Origin: Lachnospiraceae bacterium
GTDB taxonomy: Bacteria; Bacillota; Clostridia; Lachnospirales; Lachnospiraceae
Reading direction: 5' to 3'
Length of the DNA: 39,003 bases
Assembly: GCA_024680055.1 (NCBI GenBank)
Contig: JAILCP010000054.1
Coordinates: 95,759-134,761, forward strand
Under the pieces are notes generated by a model. That model made no database searches. It worked only from the letters and a program-made list of their open reading frames with translations, and was not told the DNA's origin. Positions 24,626 through 32,162 of the stretch are shown here, one piece after another. How positions within the stretch are numbered: position 1 is the first letter of the stretch; each line of letters starts with the position of its first letter. The position numbers were made by a program, and so were the translations under genes.

Positions 24626-25246
24626 ATGACGAGCAGAATGGAACAGATTATCGAAGAAATTGAAGAATTTATAGATAGTTGTAAATTTCAACCGTTTTCT
24701 AATGATAAGATTATTGTTAACCGTGACGAGTTAGAAGAGTTAATTTCTGAACTTAAAGTAAAGACACCGGAAGAAATTAAGAAATATCAGAAAATCATCA
24801 GTAATCAAGAGGCCATCCTTGCTGATGCAAGAGCAAAGGCTGAAGCAATTATTGCAGAAGCTCAGATTCAGACCAATGAATTGGTAAGTGAACATCAGAT
24901 TATGCAGCAGGCTTATGCTCAGGCAAATGAAGTGGTTATGTTAGCCACCAATCAGGCACAGGAGATTCTTGATAATGCAACAACCGATGCCAACAATATT
25001 CGTACAGCAGCCATTACCTATACCAATGATATGTTAGGTAATGTGGAAAGTATTTTGACTGCAACTATGGATACATCAAGAGCCAAGTATGAAAATTACT
25101 ACAACAACTTAAAGAATTGTCTTGATGTGGTTCAATCCAACAAGCAGGAATTATTACCGGAGGAAGCAAAAACTCCTATGAAACAACAGGAAGTGGATGT
25201 GCCTTCAACCGATGCCGAAAGCATAAAAGTTACAGACTTAAATTAA
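24626..25246 (+). CDS. Coiled-coil protein (ATPase subunit B/DivIVA-like), function unknown
   Basis: The 206-residue protein begins MTSRMEQIIEEIEEFIDSC, contains a conserved-looking VNRDELEELISELK, then a long helical region rich in Ala, Glu and Gln (about residues 60-165; ADARAKAEAIIAEAQ) and a polar C-terminal tail. There is no membrane helix or signal peptide. Automatic annotation often calls such proteins 'ATPase' or V-type ATPase subunit H because of the Ala-rich coil; that is not evidence of ATPase activity and there is no P-loop. A DivIVA- or SepIVA-like scaffold is a reasonable alternative. GGGAGGT precedes the ATG, and a terminator follows the stop. Confidence 0.72.
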   Translation: MTSRMEQIIEEIEEFIDSCKFQPFSNDKIIVNRDELEELISELKVKTPEEIKKYQKIISNQEAILADARAKAEAIIAEAQIQTNELVSEHQIMQQAYAQANEVVMLATNQAQEILDNATTDANNIRTAAITYTNDMLGNVESILTATMDTSRAKYENYYNNLKNCLDVVQSNKQELLPEEAKTPMKQQEVDVPSTDAESIKVTDLN

Positions 25247-25270
25247 GGTTTCGTCAAGTGTATAATATTG

Positions 25271-25300
25271 GGACAGAAATCATTGTATTTTTGTCCTTTT
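25271..25300 (+). terminator. Rho-independent terminator ending the rimO-coaD operon
   Basis: A 10-base-pair stem (25271-25280 with 25287-25296, one G-T pair) with a six-base loop is followed by TTTT. It overlaps the -35 box of the pepD promoter. Confidence 0.72.
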
Positions 25301-25312
25301 ATTATGTATAAA
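25283..25312 (+). promoter_or_regulatory. Possible promoter of pepD
   Basis: TTGTAT (25283-25288), an 18-base spacer and TATAAA (25307-25312). The -35 lies in the loop and right arm of the preceding terminator. A start near 25319 would leave about 23 bases before pepD. Confidence 0.45.
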
Positions 25313-25341
25313 ATCTTATATTAAGAAGGGAGTATTTTGGG

Positions 25342-26787
25342 GTGAACAATTCACTGAATTTGGAACCGCAGAATGTGTTTGGTTTTTTTGAACAATTAGC
25401 AAAAATACCACGCGGTTCCGGAAACACAAAGGAAGTTAGCGATTATCTTGCTAATTTCGCAAAAGAAAGAGGTTTAACTTATTATCAGGATGATAATAAC
25501 AACATTATTATCATCAAAGAAGCTTCAGTGGGGTATGAAGCTTCAGAGCCAATCATTATTCAGGGTCATATTGACATGGTTTTAGACCAGACTTCAACCT
25601 GTACCAAAGACCTGAACAAAGAAGGTTTAGACCTTTATGTAGACGGAGATTTCCTGAAGGCAAAAGATACCACGCTTGGGGGAGATGATGGTATTGCCGT
25701 TGCCTACGCATTGGCTCTTCTTGACGATGACAGCCTTTGTCATCCAAGACTGGAAGCTGTATTTACCAGCGATGAAGAAACAACCATGCTTGGAGTACAA
25801 ACCATTGATGTATCCCCGTTAAAGGGACACATTTTATTAAACATCGATTCCGATGAAGATGGTGTATTCTTAACCAGTTCCGCAGGTGGTTGTGAAATTG
25901 ACGTTACCATTCCGGTAAAGAGAACCGGTAAACAGGGAACACTTTTGACCATTTCCATGGAGGGACTTTTGGGAGGCCATTCCGGAGCGGAAATCAACAA
26001 AGAAAGAGTAAATTCAGCCAAGCTTTCTGCACGATTGTTATGGGATTTGGAGCGTGATGTTGATTATCAGCTGGTTTCCTTTGAAGCAGGAAGTAAACAT
26101 AATATTATAGCAAGAACAGCTACCGTTGCAATTCTTGTTGATACCAATGAGGTATCTGCCGTTTGTGAATCCATCCGGAAAAACGTCGACATTTACAAAG
26201 AGGAGTATCGTACTTCCGATCCTGATTTAAAGGTCAATGTAGCAAAAGAAGAAGGACAGTACGAAGTGCTGGATCCAACCTCACAGCGCAAAGTTATGAT
26301 GTATTTGTATCATACACCATTTGGAGTTCAGTATATGAGCACCGAAATCGAAAACCTTGTGGAAACTTCTGTTAACGTAGGCATTGTCTCTTTGAAAGAA
26401 GATGAATTGTATGTTTGCAGTTCTGTAAGAAGCAGCGTTACCACCAGAAGAGAAAGCGTTTTTCGACAGATTCAGTCTCTTGGAGAATTCCTTGGTGGAG
26501 AGGTGGAAATTACCGATTCTTACCCTGCATGGCAGTACAATCCAGAGTCAACCATTCGTTCACTGATTATGGATACCTATAAGGATTTGTTCCATGAAGA
26601 CGCAAGAATGGAAGCCGTACACGCAGGACTGGAATGTGGATACTTTAATGAAAAAATTAAAGATCTTGATTGTGTATCCTTTGGACCAACCAACTACGAT
26701 ATACATTCAACCAAAGAGAGATTAAGCATCTCATCCACACAAAAGTATTGGAAATTCCTTGTAGAATTATTAAAACGTGCAAAATAA
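25342..26787 (+). CDS. pepD: M20 family aminoacyl-histidine dipeptidase (PepD)
   Basis: PepD is a zinc aminopeptidase that cleaves Xaa-His and other dipeptides. The 481-residue protein has the metal-binding H76-x-D78 (QGHIDMV), D115 (GGDDG), E145/E146 (TSDEET) and D169 (NIDSDEDG), with a late His (YDIHSTKERL); the inserted dimerisation domain carries GLLGGHSGAEIN. The GTG start at 25342 follows AAGGGAG by about ten bases. It appears monocistronic, with a terminator on each side. The family is clear; substrate preference is inferred. Confidence 0.93.
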   Translation: MNNSLNLEPQNVFGFFEQLAKIPRGSGNTKEVSDYLANFAKERGLTYYQDDNNNIIIIKEASVGYEASEPIIIQGHIDMVLDQTSTCTKDLNKEGLDLYVDGDFLKAKDTTLGGDDGIAVAYALALLDDDSLCHPRLEAVFTSDEETTMLGVQTIDVSPLKGHILLNIDSDEDGVFLTSSAGGCEIDVTIPVKRTGKQGTLLTISMEGLLGGHSGAEINKERVNSAKLSARLLWDLERDVDYQLVSFEAGSKHNIIARTATVAILVDTNEVSAVCESIRKNVDIYKEEYRTSDPDLKVNVAKEEGQYEVLDPTSQRKVMMYLYHTPFGVQYMSTEIENLVETSVNVGIVSLKEDELYVCSSVRSSVTTRRESVFRQIQSLGEFLGGEVEITDSYPAWQYNPESTIRSLIMDTYKDLFHEDARMEAVHAGLECGYFNEKIKDLDCVSFGPTNYDIHSTKERLSISSTQKYWKFLVELLKRAK

Positions 26788-26798
26788 GTATGAATACA

Positions 26799-26836
26799 GC
26801 GGATGCCGAATAACACGTGTTCGGCATCCCGCTTTT
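26799..26836 (+). terminator. Rho-independent terminator after pepD
   Basis: A GC-rich stem of 12 pairs with one bulged C (26799-26810 with 26820-26832) around a nine-base loop is followed by TTTT (26833-26836). Confidence 0.88.
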
Positions 26837-26861
26837 GTGTTAAAAAGTGAAAGGAAAACCT

Positions 26862-27572
26862 ATGAACATTCGCCTGGATAAATATCTCTGTCAATGTTTA
26901 AACATCACAAGAACAGAGGCAAAAAAACAGATCAAAACCGGTCAGGTATCTGTGAACAGTGAGACTGCAAAAAAACCGGAAGCAAAAATCAATCCGCAAA
27001 AAGATATTATATCCGTGAATCATCAGGTTTTAACCTACGAACCTTACGTGTATTATATGCTAAACAAACCACAGGGAGTGGTTAGTGCCACCGTTGACAA
27101 TTTGCATAAAACGGTGATCGACTTAATTGATGAAAACCGGGATGATTTATTTCCTGTAGGCAGACTGGATATTGATACGGAAGGCCTGCTTTTAATCACC
27201 AATGACGGGCAGCTTGGCCACAACCTTACTTCACCAAACAAACATGTTTCTAAGGTATACTATAGTATTGTGGATGGAGCCTTAAAAGAGGAGCATATCG
27301 CTTTGTTTTTAAAGGGTATTTCCATTGGAGAAGAAAAGCCTCTAAAGCCTGCAAAACTGGAAATTCTGGACTCAACTCCGGGAAAGAGTTCCTGTTATGT
27401 AACCATCACCGAAGGTAAATTTCATCAGGTTAAACGTATGTTTCAAGCCATCGGTTTGAGGGTCACCTTTTTAAAACGAATCTCCATGGGTGGTTTAACC
27501 CTTGATGAAACTCTAAAACCGGGAGAATATAAAAAACTTACAAAAGAAGAATTGGAAGCGTTATATGATTAA
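26862..27572 (+). CDS. RsuA/RluB/RluE/RluF-family pseudouridine synthase
   Basis: This enzyme isomerises uridine in rRNA; the exact site (16S U516 for RsuA, 23S sites for the others) cannot be told from sequence alone. The 236-residue protein has an N-terminal S4 RNA-binding domain (MNIRLDKYLCQ to about 60) and the catalytic GRLDIDTEGLLL with Asp103. KPQGVVSA and a KFHQVKRMF segment are typical of RsuA-type enzymes. ATG 26862 has AAAGGA seven bases upstream and fits the family start; GTG 26847 does not. Its end overlaps the HAD gene by eight bases. No clear promoter lies between it and the pepD terminator. Confidence 0.9.
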   Translation: MNIRLDKYLCQCLNITRTEAKKQIKTGQVSVNSETAKKPEAKINPQKDIISVNHQVLTYEPYVYYMLNKPQGVVSATVDNLHKTVIDLIDENRDDLFPVGRLDIDTEGLLLITNDGQLGHNLTSPNKHVSKVYYSIVDGALKEEHIALFLKGISIGEEKPLKPAKLEILDSTPGKSSCYVTITEGKFHQVKRMFQAIGLRVTFLKRISMGGLTLDETLKPGEYKKLTKEELEALYD

Positions 27573-28212
27573 GAACTACAAAGCCGTTATTTTTGATATG
27601 GATGGAACACTCCTTGACTCCATGTGGGTATGGCCCACCTTGGACCGTCAGTTTTTTGAAAATGAAAAGCTTGACATGCCGGACAATTTACTGGAAGAAA
27701 TCCAGGGATTGAGTATGCATGAAATTGCAGTATATTATTTGGAACATTTTCCTTTAGACTATTCTGTGGAGGAATTGATCCAAATTTGGAATGACATGGC
27801 AAATGAACATTATGCCAACAATGTCACCTATAAAAAAGGAGCATTATCTTTTTTAAAACATTTAAAGAAGAATCATTATAAATTGGGAATTGCCACCAGC
27901 AATTCCAGGGAACTGGTTGATATTTGCGACCGGCGATTATTATTTACGGAATACATTGATGAAATGGTAACCTCCGGAGAAGTAAAAAAAGGAAAACCTC
28001 ATCCGGACATTTACCTGAAAGTGGCCCATAAATTGGGTGTGCGTCCTGAGGAGTGTCTTGTTTTTGAAGATATTCCCGGAGGACTTTTGGCCGCCAAAAG
28101 GGCAGGCATGGACACCTGCGCTGTGGCAGATGAATTTTCAAATCATTTAAAGAAAGAAAAGCAACAAATGGCAACTTATTTTATTGAGTCATTTGAGGAA
28201 TTATTAGCATGA
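27565..28212 (+). CDS. HAD-superfamily phosphatase (beta-phosphoglucomutase-like)
   Basis: HAD enzymes move phosphoryl groups through an aspartyl intermediate. The 215-residue protein has motif I FDMDGTLLDS (nucleophile D11, acid/base D13), motif II IATSNS, motif III lysine in KKGKPHPDIYL and motif IV FEDIPGGLLAAKRAG. A helical cap sits between motifs I and II (subclass I). The substrate is unknown; related proteins include phosphoglucomutases and pseudouridine-5'-phosphatase. It overlaps the genes on both sides by eight and four bases, so all are translationally coupled. Confidence 0.88.
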   Translation: MIKNYKAVIFDMDGTLLDSMWVWPTLDRQFFENEKLDMPDNLLEEIQGLSMHEIAVYYLEHFPLDYSVEELIQIWNDMANEHYANNVTYKKGALSFLKHLKKNHYKLGIATSNSRELVDICDRRLLFTEYIDEMVTSGEVKKGKPHPDIYLKVAHKLGVRPEECLVFEDIPGGLLAAKRAGMDTCAVADEFSNHLKKEKQQMATYFIESFEELLA

Positions 28213-30107
28213 ATCATACATTTTTACCGATTTCAAAAAAAGATATGAAAGACCGTGGCATAACCCAGCTTGACTTTGTATACGTATGCGGAGACGCCTA
28301 TGTGGATCATCCAAGCTTTGGCCAGGCCATTATCAGTCGTATTCTGGAAGCCCATGGTTATACGGTGGGAATTATTTCACAACCGGATTGGACTGACGAT
28401 GAAAGCATTGCCGCTTTAGGCGAGCCGCGGCTTGGATTTCTGGTTTCCGCCGGAAACATGGACTCCATGGTGAATCATTATACGGTTTCAAAGCACAGAC
28501 GCAGCGTGGACTTGTATACTCCGGGAGGAAAGACAGGAAAACGCCCGGATTACGCCACCATTGTATACGGTAATCTGATTCGCAAAAAATACAAACACAC
28601 ACCCATTTTAATTGGTGGAATTGAAGCTAGCTTACGACGTCTTGGCCACTATGACTATTGGTCCAATAAAATGAAACGTTCCATACTTTTAGACAGCTGC
28701 GCCGATATTTTAATCTACGGCATGGGTGAAAAAAGTATTGTGGAATTGGCCGATGCCTTAGATGCAGGCATTGATGTAAAAGACATTACCTTTATCAAGG
28801 GAACGGTGTTTAAAACCAAGGATGAATCCTTGATTGAAGACGCTTTAAAACTCCCTGCCTATCCGGAAATAAAAGAAGATAAGCTTGCCTATGCAAGGAG
28901 CTTTTATACCCAGTACTGCAACACCGATCCATTTCACGGAAAACAAATGTGTGAGCAATACGAGGAGCATTTGTTTGTGGTACAAAATCCACCAAGTGAA
29001 CCTCTAAGTGAAATGGAAATGGATGATGTTTACAATCTACCATATTGTAAAACCTATCATCCCATCTATGAAAAACAAGGAGCAGTACCTGCTATTAAGG
29101 AAGTATTATTCTCCCTTGTAAGCAATCGTGGCTGCTACGGCGGCTGCAACTTCTGTGCCCTCACTTTTCATCAGGGACGAATTATACAGACCCGTTCCCA
29201 TGAATCTATTGTGAATGAGGCCATAGAAATGACCAACCATCCGCAGTTTAAAGGCTACATTCACGATGTGGGAGGCCCAACCGCCAACTTCCGCCAGCCG
29301 GCTTGTGACAAACAGCTAAAAAGCGGTGCCTGTCCAAACAGACAGTGCCTGTTTCCAAAGCCTTGTCCAAATCTGAAGGTGGACCACTCAGACTATGTAA
29401 AACTACTGCGAAAACTACGAGCATTGCCAAAGGTAAAAAAGGTATTTATCCGATCCGGTATTCGTTTTGATTATTTAATGGCGGATAAGGACAAAACCTT
29501 TTTACGCGAACTTTGTAAATATCATATCTCCGGACAGCTAAAGGTAGCACCGGAACATATTAGCGATAATGTATTACATATGCTTGGAAAGCCGCAAAAT
29601 GAAGTATACAACGGCTTTTGCAGAGCATATAAAGAGATGAATGAAAAACTTGGCATGGACCAGTATCTGGTACCTTACTTAATGTCATCCCATCCGGGTT
29701 CCACCCTGGAAAATGCCATTGAACTGGCAGAATACTTAAGAGATCATCATTTATCTCCCCAGCAGGTGCAGGATTTTTATCCCACACCATCTACCATTTC
29801 CACCTGTATGTACTATACCGGTGTGGATCCAAGAACCATGAAAAAAGTCTACGTTGCAGTGAATCCTCATGAAAAGGCTATGCAACGAGCTTTGATTCAG
29901 TATAAGGATCCAAAGAATTACGATTTGGTAAAAGAGGCTCTCTTAAAATGCAAGAGAGAAGATTTGATTGGATTTGGCAAAGAATGCCTGATTCCACCAA
30001 GAAAGATGAGTGCAAAAAAACATGAAACAAATCATCATAACAAACAAAGACGAAGGGACAACACTCATAAAGCTTCTAAACAAACAGCTAAAAGAGGCTC
30101 CAAATAG
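28209..30107 (+). CDS. YgiQ family radical SAM protein
   Basis: YgiQ proteins are radical SAM enzymes with no established substrate. The 632-residue protein starts with the family N-terminal domain (DYATIVYGN, GGIEASLRRLGHYDYW) and has the radical SAM motif C309-x3-C313-x2-C316 (CYGGCNFCALTFHQGR). A second cysteine group (SGACPNRQCLFPKPCPN) and the PTPSTISTCMYYTG region are also characteristic. The last 28 residues form a polar tail rich in His, Lys and Arg, and that DNA also encodes the start of the next gene, an 86-base overlap. The start overlaps the HAD stop by four bases. Confidence 0.92.
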   Translation: MNHTFLPISKKDMKDRGITQLDFVYVCGDAYVDHPSFGQAIISRILEAHGYTVGIISQPDWTDDESIAALGEPRLGFLVSAGNMDSMVNHYTVSKHRRSVDLYTPGGKTGKRPDYATIVYGNLIRKKYKHTPILIGGIEASLRRLGHYDYWSNKMKRSILLDSCADILIYGMGEKSIVELADALDAGIDVKDITFIKGTVFKTKDESLIEDALKLPAYPEIKEDKLAYARSFYTQYCNTDPFHGKQMCEQYEEHLFVVQNPPSEPLSEMEMDDVYNLPYCKTYHPIYEKQGAVPAIKEVLFSLVSNRGCYGGCNFCALTFHQGRIIQTRSHESIVNEAIEMTNHPQFKGYIHDVGGPTANFRQPACDKQLKSGACPNRQCLFPKPCPNLKVDHSDYVKLLRKLRALPKVKKVFIRSGIRFDYLMADKDKTFLRELCKYHISGQLKVAPEHISDNVLHMLGKPQNEVYNGFCRAYKEMNEKLGMDQYLVPYLMSSHPGSTLENAIELAEYLRDHHLSPQQVQDFYPTPSTISTCMYYTGVDPRTMKKVYVAVNPHEKAMQRALIQYKDPKNYDLVKEALLKCKREDLIGFGKECLIPPRKMSAKKHETNHHNKQRRRDNTHKASKQTAKRGSK

Positions 30108-30990
30108 CTTTCTTTACAAAATGCTGCGAAAGAAGAACATCACCTTAAACGGTAAAAAATCCGATGGCAGTAACAAATTAAAAGAAGGGGATGTGGTGAA
30201 CATCTTTTTCTCCGACGAAACCTATGAAAAGTTTTCCGGAGAAAAGAAGGATGACACCTTCCAAAAACTAACGTTGCTGGCAAACGAAAAGGCCTACAAT
30301 AAACTATCCATTCTCTACGAAGATGAAGAAATGGTGGTGGTGAATAAGCCATCCGGCCTGCTGTCTCAAAAGGCACAGCCAGGTGATGTCTCTGCCAACG
30401 AATTGTTTTTGGCCTATTTGATTGATACCAATCAATTAAGCGAAGAGGAGTACCAAAGGGTAAAACCTTCCGTGGCCAATCGTCTTGACCGAAATACCAG
30501 TGGCCTTTTGTTGTGCGGTAAAACCACAAAAAAATTACAGGAATTGTCACTTGCCTTAAAAGAGCGAACAGTAAAAAAATACTATATCTGTTTGGTAAAA
30601 GGAGAAATCAAAGAAAAAAAGACCTTCCACGGCTACCTGAAAAAGGATGAAGCCACCAATAAGGTAACCATTTTTGACAGGGAACAGCCGGATGCCAAAT
30701 ATATAAAAACAGCCTATGAGCCTCTTTCTTACAATGGGAAGTACACCAAATTAAAGGTGCATCTCATAACGGGACGTTCCCATCAGATTCGTGCTCATTT
30801 AGCTTATTTGGGCCATCCAATTCTAGGTGACTACAAGTACGGCGAAAAGGCGTTCAATAATCAACTGAAATCAGAGTATGGAGTCACTTGTCAGATGTTG
30901 CATTCCTATGAAATGATATTTGATGACGGATTGCATATAAAAGCTCCATTACCAAAACTATACAATGAAATTATGGGTGAAACACTATGA
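30022..30990 (+). CDS. RluC/RluD-family pseudouridine synthase
   Basis: The enzyme makes pseudouridine in 23S rRNA or tRNA; the site is undetermined. From ATG 30022 the protein has 322 residues with an N-terminal S4 domain (about 1-65; LYKMLRKKNITLNGKK) and the catalytic NRLDRNTSGLLL (D156), followed by GRSHQIRAHLAYLGHPILGD. The S4 domain begins right after the ATG, so the start inside ygiQ is credible; GTG 30010 lacks a good site. The ribosome binding site is weak (GATGAG about 11 bases upstream), so translation may depend on ribosomes arriving from ygiQ. It overlaps the next gene by four bases. Confidence 0.9.
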   Translation: MKQIIITNKDEGTTLIKLLNKQLKEAPNSFLYKMLRKKNITLNGKKSDGSNKLKEGDVVNIFFSDETYEKFSGEKKDDTFQKLTLLANEKAYNKLSILYEDEEMVVVNKPSGLLSQKAQPGDVSANELFLAYLIDTNQLSEEEYQRVKPSVANRLDRNTSGLLLCGKTTKKLQELSLALKERTVKKYYICLVKGEIKEKKTFHGYLKKDEATNKVTIFDREQPDAKYIKTAYEPLSYNGKYTKLKVHLITGRSHQIRAHLAYLGHPILGDYKYGEKAFNNQLKSEYGVTCQMLHSYEMIFDDGLHIKAPLPKLYNEIMGETL

Positions 30991-31613
30991 AATTAACACT
31001 TGTGAGACACGGAGAAACCGATTGGAATAAAGAAAGCCGAATCCAGGGCATTACTGATATTCCATTAAATGATTACGGAAGAGAGCTTGCCATAAAAACA
31101 AAAGAAGCCTATGATGAACTGGGTATCAGATATGATGTGGTCTATTCTTCACCGTTACTTCGTGCAAAAGAAACTGCAGATATTATTACTCCCAAGGAGC
31201 AAACTATTATTTTAGATGACCGTATCCGGGAAATGTCTTTCGGAAAGTTTGACGGCTCCAGTTTTTTCGATATCAAAAACGGAAAACCGGGCTATGAAGG
31301 CATTGCAAAATGTTTTAACGATCCGCCCCATTATGTGGCGGATGAAACGGCAGAGTCCTATCAGGCAATGTTTCAAAGGCTGAAAAGCTTCCTGGATGAG
31401 ATTCACGATAAATATGTAGACAACCAATCTGTTTTGGTGGTGGCCCATGGATGTGCCATCCGGGGAATGCTTACAGTAATAGGCGAATACTCCCTGGAGC
31501 ACTATTGGGACAATAAACATAAAAATTTATGTCACACCGAAATTGAATGGGAAAAGGATCAACCATTTCATGTAACCAGACTTCTGAAATACTATTATGA
31601 CGAAGGAGAATAA
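30987..31613 (+). CDS. Histidine phosphatase family protein (phosphoglycerate mutase-like)
   Basis: This family uses a phospho-histidine intermediate for mutase or phosphatase chemistry. The 208-residue protein has the N-terminal LVRHGETDWN (catalytic H8), SSPLLRAKETA, the acidic pair region DDRIREMSFGKFDG and the second catalytic His in VVAHGCAIRG. It is probably a broad-specificity or CobC/PhoE-type phosphatase rather than glycolytic mutase, judged by length and the missing mutase-specific insertions. It starts in a four-base overlap with the pseudouridine synthase and is three bases before recU. Confidence 0.88.
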   Translation: MKLTLVRHGETDWNKESRIQGITDIPLNDYGRELAIKTKEAYDELGIRYDVVYSSPLLRAKETADIITPKEQTIILDDRIREMSFGKFDGSSFFDIKNGKPGYEGIAKCFNDPPHYVADETAESYQAMFQRLKSFLDEIHDKYVDNQSVLVVAHGCAIRGMLTVIGEYSLEHYWDNKHKNLCHTEIEWEKDQPFHVTRLLKYYYDEGE

Positions 31614-31616
31614 AAC

Positions 31617-32147
31617 ATGCCAACATGGAATTCACGCGGACTGAGAGGTTCCACTTTAGAGGAACTGATCAACCGCACCAATGAAAAGTACATGATGGGA
31701 AATCTGGCACTGATTCAAAAAGTTCCAACCCCCATTACACCCATTAATATTGATAAAACCACAAGACACATCACCCTTGCTTATTTTGACCAAAAAAGTA
31801 CGGTGGATTATATCGGGGCAGTACAAGGGGTTCCGGTTTGTTTTGACGCCAAGGAATGTCACACCGACACCTTTCCGCTGCAAAACATTCATGAACACCA
31901 GGTGGAATTTATGGGGCGTTTTGAAAAGCAGGGAGGAATTTCCTTTTTCCTTATTTATTTTACAGCCAGAGATGAATTTTATTACCTGCGCTACAATAAA
32001 TTCCTGGAATTTTACCAACGAAAATTGGCCGGTGGAAGAAAGAGCTTTCGTTACGAAGAATTAGAAACCGATTATTTCTTTTTACAAGGAAGGGAAGTAC
32101 TTGTTCCATATTTAGATAAATTAGCACTGGATTTACAGTGCAGATAG
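31617..32147 (+). CDS. recU: RecU-type Holliday junction resolvase
   Basis: RecU cuts four-way junctions in Firmicutes that lack RuvC. The 176-residue protein matches RecU from its start: WNSRGLRGSTLEELIN, a KVPTPITPINI segment, STVDYIGAVQG with the catalytic D64, FDAKE (D77 and K79) and TFPLQNIHEHQVEFM, then FFLIYF. In B. subtilis RecU the position of D77 is Glu, so this is a conservative change at a metal-binding acid. The N-terminus is shorter than in B. subtilis, starting just before the conserved SRG. AAGGAGAA precedes the ATG. Together with ruvAB and recG here, it completes a set for junction processing. Confidence 0.87.
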   Translation: MPTWNSRGLRGSTLEELINRTNEKYMMGNLALIQKVPTPITPINIDKTTRHITLAYFDQKSTVDYIGAVQGVPVCFDAKECHTDTFPLQNIHEHQVEFMGRFEKQGGISFFLIYFTARDEFYYLRYNKFLEFYQRKLAGGRKSFRYEELETDYFFLQGREVLVPYLDKLALDLQCR

Positions 32148-32162
32148 GATTGGAGAATTTTT

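Noticed and set aside
25261-25266. TATAAT before the terminator upstream of pepD
   Set aside because: The -35 at 17 bases is poor (TTAAAT) and transcripts would run straight into the terminator.
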